A stretch of 6,570 bases of DNA, taken from contig SLPP01000002.1 in the NCBI GenBank assembly GCA_007131945.1, positions 1 to 6,570 on the forward strand, written 5' to 3'. Positions 1 to 6,320 of the stretch are shown piece after piece. A model generated the notes under the pieces. It made no database searches. It was not told the origin of the DNA and was given only the letters and a program-made list of their open reading frames with translations. Numbering within the stretch: the stretch's first letter is position 1; each line of letters opens with the position of its first letter. The position numbers were made by a program, and so were the translations under genes. This DNA is from Paracoccaceae bacterium. Lineage in GTDB: Bacteria; Pseudomonadota; Alphaproteobacteria; Rhodobacterales; Rhodobacteraceae.

Positions 1-154
1 CGACCGCCTCGAATTCCATCGTCGCCTTGTCGGTCTCGATCTCGGCGATGATCTGGCCGGAGGTGATCTCGTCGCCCTCCTTGACCAGCCATTTCGCCAG
101 CGTGCCTTCCTCCATCGTCGGCGAGAGGGCGGGCATCAGGATTTCGGTTGCCAT
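1..154 (-). CDS. pdhB: Pyruvate dehydrogenase E1 component subunit beta, N-terminal part (cut by window edge)
   Basis: Only the first 51 codons are present. They encode a biotinyl/lipoyl-type domain beginning [17 protein letters not shown], with the lipoyl attachment motif ETDKA and the acceptor lysine at residue 43. The ATG at 154 lies 14 bases past the pdhA stop, with purine-rich GGGGGACGGAAG just upstream, so the two genes are almost certainly co-transcribed. In many alphaproteobacteria the E1 beta subunit carries such an N-terminal lipoyl domain and follows pdhA directly, which is why I call pdhB. The E2 subunit (pdhC) begins with a very similar domain, so an E2 cannot be excluded from this fragment; gene order favours E1 beta. 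The product would act in the cytoplasmic pyruvate dehydrogenase complex, forming the heterotetrameric, TPP-dependent E1 with PdhA. Confidence 0.87.
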   Translation of the reverse strand, partial: MATEILMPALSPTMEEGTLAKWLVKEGDEITSGQIIAEIETDKATMEFEAV

Positions 155-168
155 GTCTTCCGTCCCCC

Positions 169-1179
169 TCAGGCTTCCTGCGGCGCTTCCGCGGCGTAGA
201 TGTCGGTCCAGAGCTCGTCGAGCGCGGGCTCGGGGCTCTCGCGGGCGAAATCGGCCGATTCGTTCACGATCGCCTTGATCTCCTTGTCGATCGCCTTCAG
301 GTCGTCCTCGGTCGCGTGCTTGCCGGTGACGAGCATCTCGCGCACGTTCTCGATCGCGTCGCGTTCCTCGCGGATCTTCTGCACCTCCTCGCGCGTGCGG
401 TACTTCGCCGGGTCGGACATCGAGTGGCCGCGGTAGCGGTAGGTCATCACCTCGAGGATATAGGGGCCCTTGCCGGCGCGGCAGTGCTTCACCGCCTTCT
501 CGCCCGCGGCCTTGACGGCGAGGACGTCCATGCCGTCGACCTCCTCGCCCGGGATGCCGAAGCTCGCACCGCGTTCCCACAGGCTCGGCGACTTGGTCGC
601 GCGCTGCACCGAGGTACCCATGGCGTATTTGTTGTTCTCGATCACGAAGATCACCGGCAGCGCCCAGAGCATGGCCATGTTGTAGGTCTCGTAGACCTGG
701 CCCTGATTCGCCGCGCCGTCGCCGAAATAGGTGAAGGTGACGCGGTCGTTGCCGAGATACTTGTCGGCGAAGGCGAGCCCCGCACCGATCGGCACCTGGG
801 CGCCGACGATGCCGTGCCCGCCGTAGAAGTGCTTCTCGCGGCTGAACATGTGCATGCTGCCGCCCTTGCCCTTGGAATAGCCGCCCTCGCGTCCCGTGAG
901 TTCGGCCATGACGCCCTTGGGGTCCATGCCGCAGGCCAGCATGTGGCCGTGGTCGCGGTAGGAGGTGACGCGCTTGTCGCCTTCCTCGGCCGCCGCCTCC
1001 AGGCCCACGACGACCGCTTCTTGGCCGATATAAAGATGGCAGAAGCCGCCGATCAGGCCCATGCCGTAGAGCTGCCCCGCCTTTTCCTCGAATCGGCGGA
1101 TGAGCAGCATGTCGCGGTAATACTTGAGCAGTTCCTCGCCGGAAATGTTTGACTTGGCGGTCGTCTTTCGCGCAGCCAC
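169..1179 (-). CDS. pdhA: Pyruvate dehydrogenase E1 component subunit alpha
   Basis: This 336-residue protein is full length for the E1 alpha family. E1 decarboxylates pyruvate with thiamine diphosphate and transfers the acetyl group to a lipoyl arm, feeding acetyl-CoA into the TCA cycle. The TPP/Mg motif runs from GDGAANQGQ (153-161) to the closing ENN at 181-183. Other family signatures are [12 protein letters not shown] (28-39), YRDHGH (74-79), GGHGIVGAQ (120-128) and the [11 protein letters not shown] loop (248-258). In mitochondrial enzymes that loop is regulated by phosphorylation; no such control can be inferred here. The start is a GTG at 1179, chosen because AGGGGGG lies about 8 bases upstream and the [10 protein letters not shown] start fits relatives I remember. 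pdhB follows after 14 bases and ftsB lies upstream on the same strand, a gene order I associate with Rhodobacterales. Confidence 0.97.
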   Translation of the reverse strand: MAARKTTAKSNISGEELLKYYRDMLLIRRFEEKAGQLYGMGLIGGFCHLYIGQEAVVVGLEAAAEEGDKRVTSYRDHGHMLACGMDPKGVMAELTGREGGYSKGKGGSMHMFSREKHFYGGHGIVGAQVPIGAGLAFADKYLGNDRVTFTYFGDGAANQGQVYETYNMAMLWALPVIFVIENNKYAMGTSVQRATKSPSLWERGASFGIPGEEVDGMDVLAVKAAGEKAVKHCRAGKGPYILEVMTYRYRGHSMSDPAKYRTREEVQKIREERDAIENVREMLVTGKHATEDDLKAIDKEIKAIVNESADFARESPEPALDELWTDIYAAEAPQEA

Positions 1180-1209
1180 GGCTCAGCCCCCCTGTTGCTC
1201 ACGGCGATA

Positions 1210-1223
1210 GTTTAGCCTTAAAC
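1210..1223. promoter_or_regulatory. Short inverted repeat and possible promoter upstream of pdhA
   Basis: The ftsB-pdhA gap (1180-1270) contains the only AT-rich patch in this part of the window, about 1208-1232. Inside it, GTTTA and TAAAC form a perfect inverted repeat with a 4-base centre; on the minus strand it reads GTTTAAGGCTAAAC. It ends about 30 bases before the pdhA GTG. TAAACT, overlapping the right arm on the minus strand, is a passable -10 element, but I see no good -35 at 17-base spacing. It could be an operator overlapping a pdhA promoter. It does not match the E. coli PdhR site as I know it, and no regulator can be named. Confidence 0.4.
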
Positions 1224-1270
1224 AATTTCTTACACCAGCGCGCAGGAAATTGCGAGGGGTTTGGCGGGCG

Positions 1271-1567
1271 TCAGCGGAGAAGAATCTCGTCGGGCCGGAT
1301 CAGCCCGAGAACGTCGCGCGCCTGCTGATCCAGCAGGTCGAGATCGAGGAAGGCGTCCGACATCCGGTGCGTGCGGTTCTCGATCTCGGCGAGTTCGGCC
1401 GCCAGGCGGTCGCGCTCGGCGCGAAGTTGGGCGGCGTCGGCCTCGATCTGGATGCGGTTGAAGAGCCCGTATTCGCCCTGCACGGCGGCGAAGACGAGGT
1501 AGGTGCCGAAGGTGCCGGCCAGGGTGAAGAACATCACCGGGCCGAAGCGGGGGCGGCTGCGCTGCAT
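1271..1567 (-). CDS. ftsB: FtsB/DivIC-type septum formation initiator protein
   Basis: This 98-residue protein has the family architecture: a short basic N-terminus (MQRSRPRF), one membrane segment at about 10-29 (PVMFFTLAGTFGTYLVFAAV), a coiled coil rich in Glu, Ala and Leu at about 37-67, and a C-terminal part with the LDLDLLDQQARDVLGLIRPDE pattern typical of alphaproteobacterial members. FtsB works with FtsL and FtsQ in the inner membrane to assemble and activate the divisome. The ATG at 1567 is preferred because the upstream in-frame ATG adds a Cys/Arg/Pro-rich stretch unlike the family; the ribosome binding site is weak (AGAGG, rather far upstream). pdhA begins 91 bases downstream. The opposite strand is open here but carries no recognisable protein. 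The family call is strong; the symbol follows from length and architecture. Confidence 0.87.
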   Translation of the reverse strand: MQRSRPRFGPVMFFTLAGTFGTYLVFAAVQGEYGLFNRIQIEADAAQLRAERDRLAAELAEIENRTHRMSDAFLDLDLLDQQARDVLGLIRPDEILLR

Positions 1568-1720
1568 GTCTGTGCTCGATCTGCCTCTCGGCGGGCTTCT
1601 GCACATCCTGCCACAGCTGACGGGCAAAGGGAATCCCCTGCCGCGAACCGACTGCGACGTAGGGTCGGGCTTGCCCGGTTCCCGTCGCGGAGTCACCCTG
1701 CGCGAAAGGGAGGAGACGCC
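1568..1720. other. Divergent intergenic region between ftsB and the acyl-CoA dehydrogenase gene
   Basis: These 153 bases must hold promoters for both divergent genes, but I see no convincing -35/-10 pair on either strand. Two visible elements are a tight hairpin CGGGC-TT-GCCCG (1666-1677) and a 7-base inverted repeat, CGGGCAA (1621-1627) with TTGCCCG (1671-1677), sharing the same right arm. Their function is unknown and chance is a real possibility at this GC content. GGGAGGAGA at 1708-1716 is a strong ribosome binding site that fixes the downstream ATG at 1721. Confidence 0.45.
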
Positions 1721-3319
1721 ATGAGACACGCCGCGCCGCGCAGCCAGCTCGAGACGCACGAGGTGTTCAACCAGCCCGCCCCGGCGCTGCCGGACCCCTG
1801 GGCGGGGGATGCGGCGTTGCGCGCGCTGATCGGCGAGGATGCGGAACTCGCCGCGTTCGGCGCGGCGCTCGCCGATCCGGACATCCGCGAGGCGGCGCGC
1901 GACGCCCAGACGCGGCTGCCCGAGCTCAAGACCTTCGACCGCGCCGGGCGGCGGATCGACGAGGTGCATTTCCACCCGGGCTATCACCGGCTGATGGCGC
2001 TGGGGCTGGAGGCGGGCTATGCCGCCAGCGCCTGGGAGGAAGGCGGCAGCCACGCGCGCCATGCCGCCCTCATCTACATGCTGAGCCAGGTCGAGCCCGG
2101 CGTCTGCTGCCCGATGACCATGACCTATGCCGCGGTGCCGGCGCTGGCGGCCGACGATGGCCTCGCCGCACTCTGGCGGCCGCGTCTGACCGCGCGCGCC
2201 TATGACCCCTCACGCCGGCCGGTGGCCGGCAAGACGGCGGCGACGATGGGCATGGCGATGACGGAAAAGCAGGGCGGCTCGGACGTGCGCGCGAATTCCA
2301 CCCGCGCCGTGCCGGATGGCGACGGCTACCGGCTGACCGGACACAAGTGGTTCTGCTCGGCGCCGATGTGCGACGGGTTCCTGACGCTGGCGCAGGCGGA
2401 CGGGGGGCTGACCTGCTTCGTGGTGCCGCGCTGGCTTCCCGACGGGACGCGCAACACGTTCAACATCCTGCGGCTGAAGGACAAGCTCGGCAACCGCGCC
2501 AATGCCTCCTCCGAGATCGAATACGCCAACACCTTCGCCCACCGGCTGGGCGCGGAGGGGCGCGGCGTTCAGAACATCATCGAGATGGTGCATCACACCC
2601 GGCTCGACACGGCGATGGCGCCGGCCGGGCTGATGCGCGCCGCGCTCGTCGAGGCGCTGCACTGGGCGCGCGGGCGCAGCGTCTTCCAGCGCCGGCTGAT
2701 CGACCAGCCGCTGATGCGCGCGGTGCTTGCCGATCTGGCGCTCGAATCCGAGGCGGCGCTGATCCTCGGCATGGAGGTCGCCCGCGCCTTCGACGACCCC
2801 GCCCGCCGGCCCTATGCCCGGCTCACCGTGGCGCTGGCGAAGTTCCTCTCGAACAAGCGCGCGCCGGGGATGATCTACGAATGCATGGAGGTGCTGGGCG
2901 GCATGGGCTATGTCGAGGACACGCCCCTGCCCATGCTCTACCGCGAGGCGCCGCTGAACTCGATCTGGGAGGGCTCGGGCAACGTCATCTGCCTCGACAT
3001 CCTGCGCACGCTGGCGCGCGAACCGGCGGCCGGCGCACAGTTGAACGCGCGCCTTGACGCCGCGCGCGGGCAGGATGCGCGCTTCGACGCAGCGCTTGCC
3101 GCGCATCGCGACCGCTGGCCGGGCCTGCCGCCCGAGGCCGAAGCGCGCTGGTTCGCCGAGAGCCTTTCGCTTCTTCTGACGACGGTGGTGATGATGGAGA
3201 AGAGCCCCGTCGCCGACGCCTTCCTCGCCAGCCGGCTCGACGGGCAGCGGGGGCAGATCGCCGGCGCGATGGCCGGGATCGACGCGCAGGCAGTGCTCGA
3301 CCGCGCCGCGCCGCATTGA
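1721..3319 (+). CDS. AidB-type acyl-CoA dehydrogenase
   Basis: This 532-residue flavoprotein matches the AidB branch of the acyl-CoA dehydrogenase superfamily, not the usual forms of about 380-400 residues; E. coli AidB has about 541. AidB-like features include the early THEVFNQP (12-19), RRIDEVHFHPGYH (77-89), AWEE (104-107), the flavin-contacting MTEKQGGSDV (180-189), GHKWFCSAP (207-215), LKDKLGNRANASSE (252-265), and LYREAPLNSIWEGSGN (406-421), whose E417 matches the catalytic glutamate position. A C-terminal extension from about 430 to 532 corresponds to the region implicated in DNA binding in E. coli AidB. AidB is linked to the response to alkylating agents; whether this protein acts on DNA damage or on an acyl-CoA is not known. 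The ATG at 1721 has a strong GGGAGGAGA site; the frame is open further upstream, but without a ribosome binding site or family similarity. It is the first gene of a probable four-gene operon. Confidence 0.93.
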   Translation: MRHAAPRSQLETHEVFNQPAPALPDPWAGDAALRALIGEDAELAAFGAALADPDIREAARDAQTRLPELKTFDRAGRRIDEVHFHPGYHRLMALGLEAGYAASAWEEGGSHARHAALIYMLSQVEPGVCCPMTMTYAAVPALAADDGLAALWRPRLTARAYDPSRRPVAGKTAATMGMAMTEKQGGSDVRANSTRAVPDGDGYRLTGHKWFCSAPMCDGFLTLAQADGGLTCFVVPRWLPDGTRNTFNILRLKDKLGNRANASSEIEYANTFAHRLGAEGRGVQNIIEMVHHTRLDTAMAPAGLMRAALVEALHWARGRSVFQRRLIDQPLMRAVLADLALESEAALILGMEVARAFDDPARRPYARLTVALAKFLSNKRAPGMIYECMEVLGGMGYVEDTPLPMLYREAPLNSIWEGSGNVICLDILRTLAREPAAGAQLNARLDAARGQDARFDAALAAHRDRWPGLPPEAEARWFAESLSLLLTTVVMMEKSPVADAFLASRLDGQRGQIAGAMAGIDAQAVLDRAAPH

Positions 3320-3370
3320 CCGCCGCGCGGGGCTGTGCGACCTGATCGGCGTCGCAACCGGACCGCGCCC

Positions 3371-3970
3371 ATGAACATCGTTTTCGACATCGGTGACGTG
3401 CTGATCGCCTGGCAACCCGAACGCGCCTTCGCGCGGCATTTCCCTGACGAGGCGGCCGCGCGCGCCTGGCTGCGCTCGATCGACTTCTTCGCCTGGAACT
3501 ACGAATTCGACCGCGGCCGCAGCTTCCTCGAGGCACTCGCCGCGGCCGAGGCCGCGCATCCTGGCCGCACCGGCCCGCTCGAGGGGTATCTCGCGGGATT
3601 CCCCGAAACGATCCGCGCGCCGATCGCCGGCACCTGGGCGCTGGTCGACCGGTTGCAGGCGCGGGGGCTTCCGCTCTACGCAATCACCAATTTCGCCGCC
3701 GAGACCTGGCCGAAGGCGCTCGCCCTGCATCCGCGCCTGGGCACGGTTTTCCGCGATGTCGTCGTTTCGGGCCACGAGCGGCTGGTGAAGCCCCACGCCG
3801 CGATCTTCGAGCTCTTCCTCTCGCGCAACCGGCTTGCCGCCGAGGACTGCCTCTTCATCGACGACAACCCGGCCAATGTCGAAGGCGCCCGTGCCGTCGG
3901 CATGGCGGCGCATCACTTCACCACGCCCGCGGCGCTGGCGGCCGAACTCGAACGCCGCGGCCTCATCTGA
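3371..3970 (+). CDS. HAD-superfamily hydrolase, YihX-like (subclass IA)
   Basis: This 199-residue protein has the four HAD motifs. Motif I is FDIGDVL (5-11) with nucleophile D6; motif II is AITNF with T106; motif III is the lysine in RLVKP, K140; motif IV is FIDDNPANVEGA (162-173) with D164 and D165. A helical cap of about 80 residues between motifs I and II, rich in Trp and Phe, marks subclass IA. Size and motifs resemble E. coli YihX (alpha-D-glucose-1-phosphate phosphatase) and similar sugar-phosphate phosphatases; a haloacid dehalogenase is less likely. The usual acid/base Asp two residues after the nucleophile is Gly8, as in YihX-like proteins, with an Asp one position later. ATG at 3371 is chosen over a GTG at 3335 because the protein should start right at motif I. 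The ribosome binding site is weak and the upstream gene ends 51 bases earlier, suggesting operon expression. The substrate is unknown. Confidence 0.9.
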   Translation: MNIVFDIGDVLIAWQPERAFARHFPDEAAARAWLRSIDFFAWNYEFDRGRSFLEALAAAEAAHPGRTGPLEGYLAGFPETIRAPIAGTWALVDRLQARGLPLYAITNFAAETWPKALALHPRLGTVFRDVVVSGHERLVKPHAAIFELFLSRNRLAAEDCLFIDDNPANVEGARAVGMAAHHFTTPAALAAELERRGLI

Positions 3971-3989
3971 CCCATCGAAAGCCCGACCC

Positions 3990-4811
3990 ATGCCGAAATT
4001 CACCGCCGCCGATGGCGCCGCGATCCACTATACCGACGAAGGCGACGGTCGGCCGCTTCTGTGCCTCGCCGGGCTCAGCCGGAACGGGCGGGATTTCGAC
4101 TATCTCGCGCCGCATCTGCCACCCCTGCGCCTGATCCGGATGGATTATCGCGGCCGGGGCCTGTCGGATTGGACCGGGGCCGAAACCTACACGATCCTCC
4201 AGGAAGCGACCGACGTGCTGGGGCTCCTCGACCATCTGGAGTTGCGGAGCACGGCGATTCTGGGCACCTCGCGCGGCGGCCTGATCGGCATGGCGTTGGC
4301 GGCGACGGCGCCCGACCGGATCGACGGGCTCTGTCTTGTCGATGTCGGGCCGGAAGTGGACCGCGCCGGGCTGGACCGGATCCGCGACTATGTCGGCCGC
4401 CGCCCCGCCGCGCGCAGCCATGCGGAGGTCGCCGCGAAGCTGGAGGCGACCGCGCGGGGTTTTGCCAACGTGCCGCGATCGCGCTGGCTGGAAGAGGCGC
4501 ACCGGTTTTTCGTCGAAACCGAAGACGGGTTGGATCTGACCTACGACCCGGCGCTGCGCGAAGCATTCCTCGCCGTGGTCGAGGCGCCGCCGCAGGATCT
4601 CTGGCCGCTTTTCGACGCCGCCTGTGCGAAGCCGTTGGCGGTGATCCGCGGCGCGGGCTCGGACCTGTTGTCCCGCGCCACCGCTGACGAGATGGCGCGC
4701 CGCTGCCCGGCGATGATCCGCGCCGAGGTACCCGATCGCGGGCATGTCCCCTTCCTCGACGAACCCGAATCGCTGGCCGCGATCCGTGACTGGCTGGACC
4801 GCCTGCCGTGA
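3990..4811 (+). CDS. Alpha/beta-fold hydrolase
   Basis: This cytoplasmic 273-residue protein has the classical alpha/beta hydrolase layout and no signal peptide. The N-terminal strand pair (GAAIHYTDEGDGRPLLCLAG) leads to the oxyanion-hole region at LAGLSRNGRDF (26-36). MDYRGRGLSD (51-60) is the usual strand 4 signature. The nucleophile elbow is GTSRGG (92-97) with S94, the acid is probably D225 in IRGAGSDLLS (219-228), and the catalytic histidine is H252 in PDRGHVPFLDEP (248-259). A helical lid lies between about residues 125 and 205. The substrate cannot be read from the sequence; candidates include esters, lactones and thioesters. The gene starts 19 bases after the HAD stop with only a weak GAAAG site, and its stop overlaps the next start by 4 bases, which points to translational coupling. 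Confidence 0.93.
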   Translation: MPKFTAADGAAIHYTDEGDGRPLLCLAGLSRNGRDFDYLAPHLPPLRLIRMDYRGRGLSDWTGAETYTILQEATDVLGLLDHLELRSTAILGTSRGGLIGMALAATAPDRIDGLCLVDVGPEVDRAGLDRIRDYVGRRPAARSHAEVAAKLEATARGFANVPRSRWLEEAHRFFVETEDGLDLTYDPALREAFLAVVEAPPQDLWPLFDAACAKPLAVIRGAGSDLLSRATADEMARRCPAMIRAEVPDRGHVPFLDEPESLAAIRDWLDRLP

Positions 4812-5770
4812 CCGACATCGCGATGATCGAGGCCGCCGCAGAGCGGTTGAAGGGGTGGGCGCGGCGCACGCCGATGCTGTCCTCGCCTTTCCTTGACGAC
4901 CTCGCCGGGCGGCGGGTGATGGTCAAGGCGGAATGCCTGCAGCACACGGGATCCTTCAAGTTCCGCGGCGCATGGAACGCGATCTCGGCCTTCGACCCGC
5001 CGGGAGTGATCGCCTTTTCCTCGGGCAACCACGCCCAGGGCGTGGCGCTGGCGGCGAGGCTGAAGGGCATCCCGGCGACGATCATCATGCCCTCGGACGC
5101 GCCGCGGACGAAGATCGCGAACACGCGCGGGCTTGGGGCCGAGGTCGTGCTCTACGACCGCGCGAGCGAGGACCGCGACGCGATCGGCGCGCGGCTGGCG
5201 GCCGAACCGCGCCTGACGCTGATCAAGCCCTTCGACATGGCCGAGGTGATCGCCGGACAGGGAACCTGCGGGCTGGAGATCGCCGAGCAGGCGGCCGAGG
5301 AAGGGGTGGAAACGGCGGATGTGCTGGTCTGCTGCGGCGGCGGGGGCCTGACCTCGGGCATCGCGCTGGCGCTGGAGGCCCGCGCGCCGGGCCTGCGCCC
5401 GCGACCGGTCGAGCCCGAGGGGTTCGATGACGTCGCGCGCTCGCTGGCGGCGGGCGGGATCCGCGCGAACGACCGCCTGATCGGCTCGATCTGCGACGCG
5501 ATCCTCACGCCTCGGCCGGGGGATCTGACCTTCCCGATCCTGCGCCGGCTCTGCGGGCCGGGGCTGGCGGTGAGCGAGGACCAGGCGCTGCGGGCGATGG
5601 CGCTGGCGCATGACCGGCTGAAGATCGTGCTGGAGCCTGGCGGCGCCGTGGCGCTTGCCGCGGCGCTGTTCCTGCCCGGTCCGGGCGAGGTGGTGATCGC
5701 GGTGGCGACGGGGGGGAATGTCGACCGCGAGGTGATGGCCCGCGCGCTGGCCCTGCCGGGCGAGGGCTGA
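4808..5770 (+). CDS. Threonine/serine dehydratase (PLP fold type II)
   Basis: This 320-residue enzyme is a catabolic-type threonine/serine dehydratase without a C-terminal ACT regulatory domain, close in length to E. coli TdcB (about 329). It should convert L-threonine to 2-oxobutyrate and/or L-serine to pyruvate, releasing ammonia. The PLP Schiff-base lysine is K51 in GSFKFRGA (48-55); SSGNHAQG (71-78) binds substrate and cofactor; the glycine loop for the PLP phosphate is CGGGGL (176-181); TGGNV (301-305) lies at the pyridine nitrogen, with Thr where many relatives have Ser. The start is a GTG overlapping the hydrolase stop (GTGA); an in-frame ATG five codons later is an alternative. A racemase or hydroxyectoine-pathway dehydratase of the same fold cannot be excluded. 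It is the last gene of the cluster, followed by a convergent gene. Confidence 0.93.
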   Translation: MTDIAMIEAAAERLKGWARRTPMLSSPFLDDLAGRRVMVKAECLQHTGSFKFRGAWNAISAFDPPGVIAFSSGNHAQGVALAARLKGIPATIIMPSDAPRTKIANTRGLGAEVVLYDRASEDRDAIGARLAAEPRLTLIKPFDMAEVIAGQGTCGLEIAEQAAEEGVETADVLVCCGGGGLTSGIALALEARAPGLRPRPVEPEGFDDVARSLAAGGIRANDRLIGSICDAILTPRPGDLTFPILRRLCGPGLAVSEDQALRAMALAHDRLKIVLEPGGAVALAAALFLPGPGEVVIAVATGGNVDREVMARALALPGEG

Positions 5771-5781
5771 AGCCGGCGCGG

Positions 5782-5797
5782 TGCGCGCATGCGCGCA
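5782..5797. repeat. Perfect 16-bp palindrome
   Basis: TGCGCGCATGCGCGCA is identical to its own reverse complement and begins 11 bases after the dehydratase stop. It has no central loop, so it resembles a protein-binding site or a cruciform more than a good RNA hairpin, and no T-run follows it. Alternating purine-pyrimidine sequence also makes it a potential Z-DNA-forming tract. The function is unknown; it may assist transcription termination of the operon. Confidence 0.55.
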
Positions 5798-5875
5798 ATC
5801 CTGCAAGCGCCTGAAAAGTAAAATCAATCCTGCAGCGTTAACCGCATTGAAAGCTTTCGGAAGGTCCTCGTTCGA

Positions 5876-5906
5876 CCCGGACGGGGCTTGCTGTCCTCGT
5901 CCCGGG
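5876..5906. terminator. Hairpin between convergent genes, possible bidirectional terminator
   Basis: Left arm CCCGGACGGGG (5876-5886) pairs with right arm CCTCGTCCCGGG (5895-5906), giving about 11 base pairs with one bulged C and one G-T wobble around an 8-base loop. It sits between the end of the dehydratase operon on the plus strand and the end of the small acidic protein gene on the minus strand, the place where a shared terminator is expected. Neither strand has a T-run after the stem, so it is not a canonical intrinsic terminator; in GC-rich genomes such stems often serve alone or with Rho. Confidence 0.45.
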
Positions 5907-5944
5907 CGGCGGATTTCCGGTGCAGCGGCGCGCGGAGGGCGGCG

Positions 5945-6208
5945 TCAGTTCGCCGCGTCCGAAGGTCCGGAAGATCCGGCCGGGCGAAGCCGGTAGACAC
6001 CCTCGGGCAGGTCGAGCGCGGCGAAAAGCTCCTGCACCTGCCGCGGCGACAGCGTGACCTTCGCCACACGGTCGCTCTGCGGGTCGAGTTGCTCGATCGT
6101 CACGCAATCCTCGAAGGCGGTGACCGTCACGTCCTCCTGCAGATGCGGGTCGCCCTCGTCGACGAGGATGATGACGGTGGCGTCGAAGTCGTGCTCGATG
6201 GTGAACAT
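5945..6208 (-). CDS. Small acidic protein of unknown function
   Basis: This 87-residue protein has no domain I recognise. Residues 1-76 look folded: alternating hydrophobic stretches (ATVIILVDEGD 10-20, DVTVTAFEDCVTIEQLD 26-42, RVAKVTLSP 47-55) suggest beta strands, followed by a helix (RQVQELFAALDL 56-67) and a closing PEGVYRLRP (68-76). The last 11 residues look disordered. It has 17 Asp/Glu against 5 Lys/Arg, one cysteine (C35), and no signal peptide or membrane segment. From memory it resembles small hypothetical proteins found in Rhodobacterales, but I can give no function. The ATG at 6208 is preceded by AGGTTGGAG, so a ribosome binding site is present though close. Codon use matches its neighbours. 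Balanced beta pattern, ribosome binding site and GC third positions argue that it is real. It converges on the dehydratase gene. Confidence 0.8.
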   Translation of the reverse strand: MFTIEHDFDATVIILVDEGDPHLQEDVTVTAFEDCVTIEQLDPQSDRVAKVTLSPRQVQELFAALDLPEGVYRLRPAGSSGPSDAAN

Positions 6209-6245
6209 GGCTCCAACCTAAGCGCAAACGCGCCGCTTGCAAGCG
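6209..6245 (-). promoter_or_regulatory. Possible promoter/operator of the small acidic protein gene
   Basis: A perfect 12-bp palindrome, CGCTTGCAAGCG (6234-6245), lies 25 bases upstream of the minus-strand ATG. Read on the minus strand it contains TTGCAA, a fair -35 element, with TAGGTT 16 bases on as a weak -10. That -10 would overlap the ribosome binding site region and give an almost leaderless transcript, so the promoter reading is doubtful; the palindrome could instead be an operator. This is inference from pattern only. Confidence 0.28.
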
Positions 6246-6320
6246 CCGGATGGCGCGCGCGTCGGTGTGCATGGCCGCGCGTGTTTCGCGGACACATCGC
6301 GTGCGCAGCGCATGCCTGCA

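Noticed and set aside
148..1152. 334-codon open frame on the plus strand opposite pdhA
   Set aside because: It mirrors pdhA almost end to end and its translation (repeated Ala, Val, Leu, His, Asp) is what antisense reading of a GC-biased gene produces. There is no family motif or ribosome binding site.
1250..1720. Upstream extension of the acyl-CoA dehydrogenase frame
   Set aside because: The frame is open to 1250 but crosses ftsB on the other strand and has no family similarity. The strong ribosome binding site at 1708-1716 and the AidB-like N-terminus fix the start at 1721.
2210..4003. 597-codon open frame on the minus strand
   Set aside because: It is antisense to the AidB-like and HAD genes, which have full sets of family motifs. 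Its translation is a low-complexity mix of Arg, Gly, Ala and His typical of shadow frames in GC-rich DNA.
4075..5827. Long minus-strand frames opposite the hydrolase and dehydratase genes
   Set aside because: Their translations are Arg/Pro/Ser-rich without motifs, while the plus strand carries complete catalytic signatures with a 4-base stop/start overlap.
5849..5858. GAAAGCTTTC palindrome as a regulatory site
   Set aside because: A 10-bp palindrome in a convergent intergenic region has no promoter to regulate and is short enough to arise by chance.
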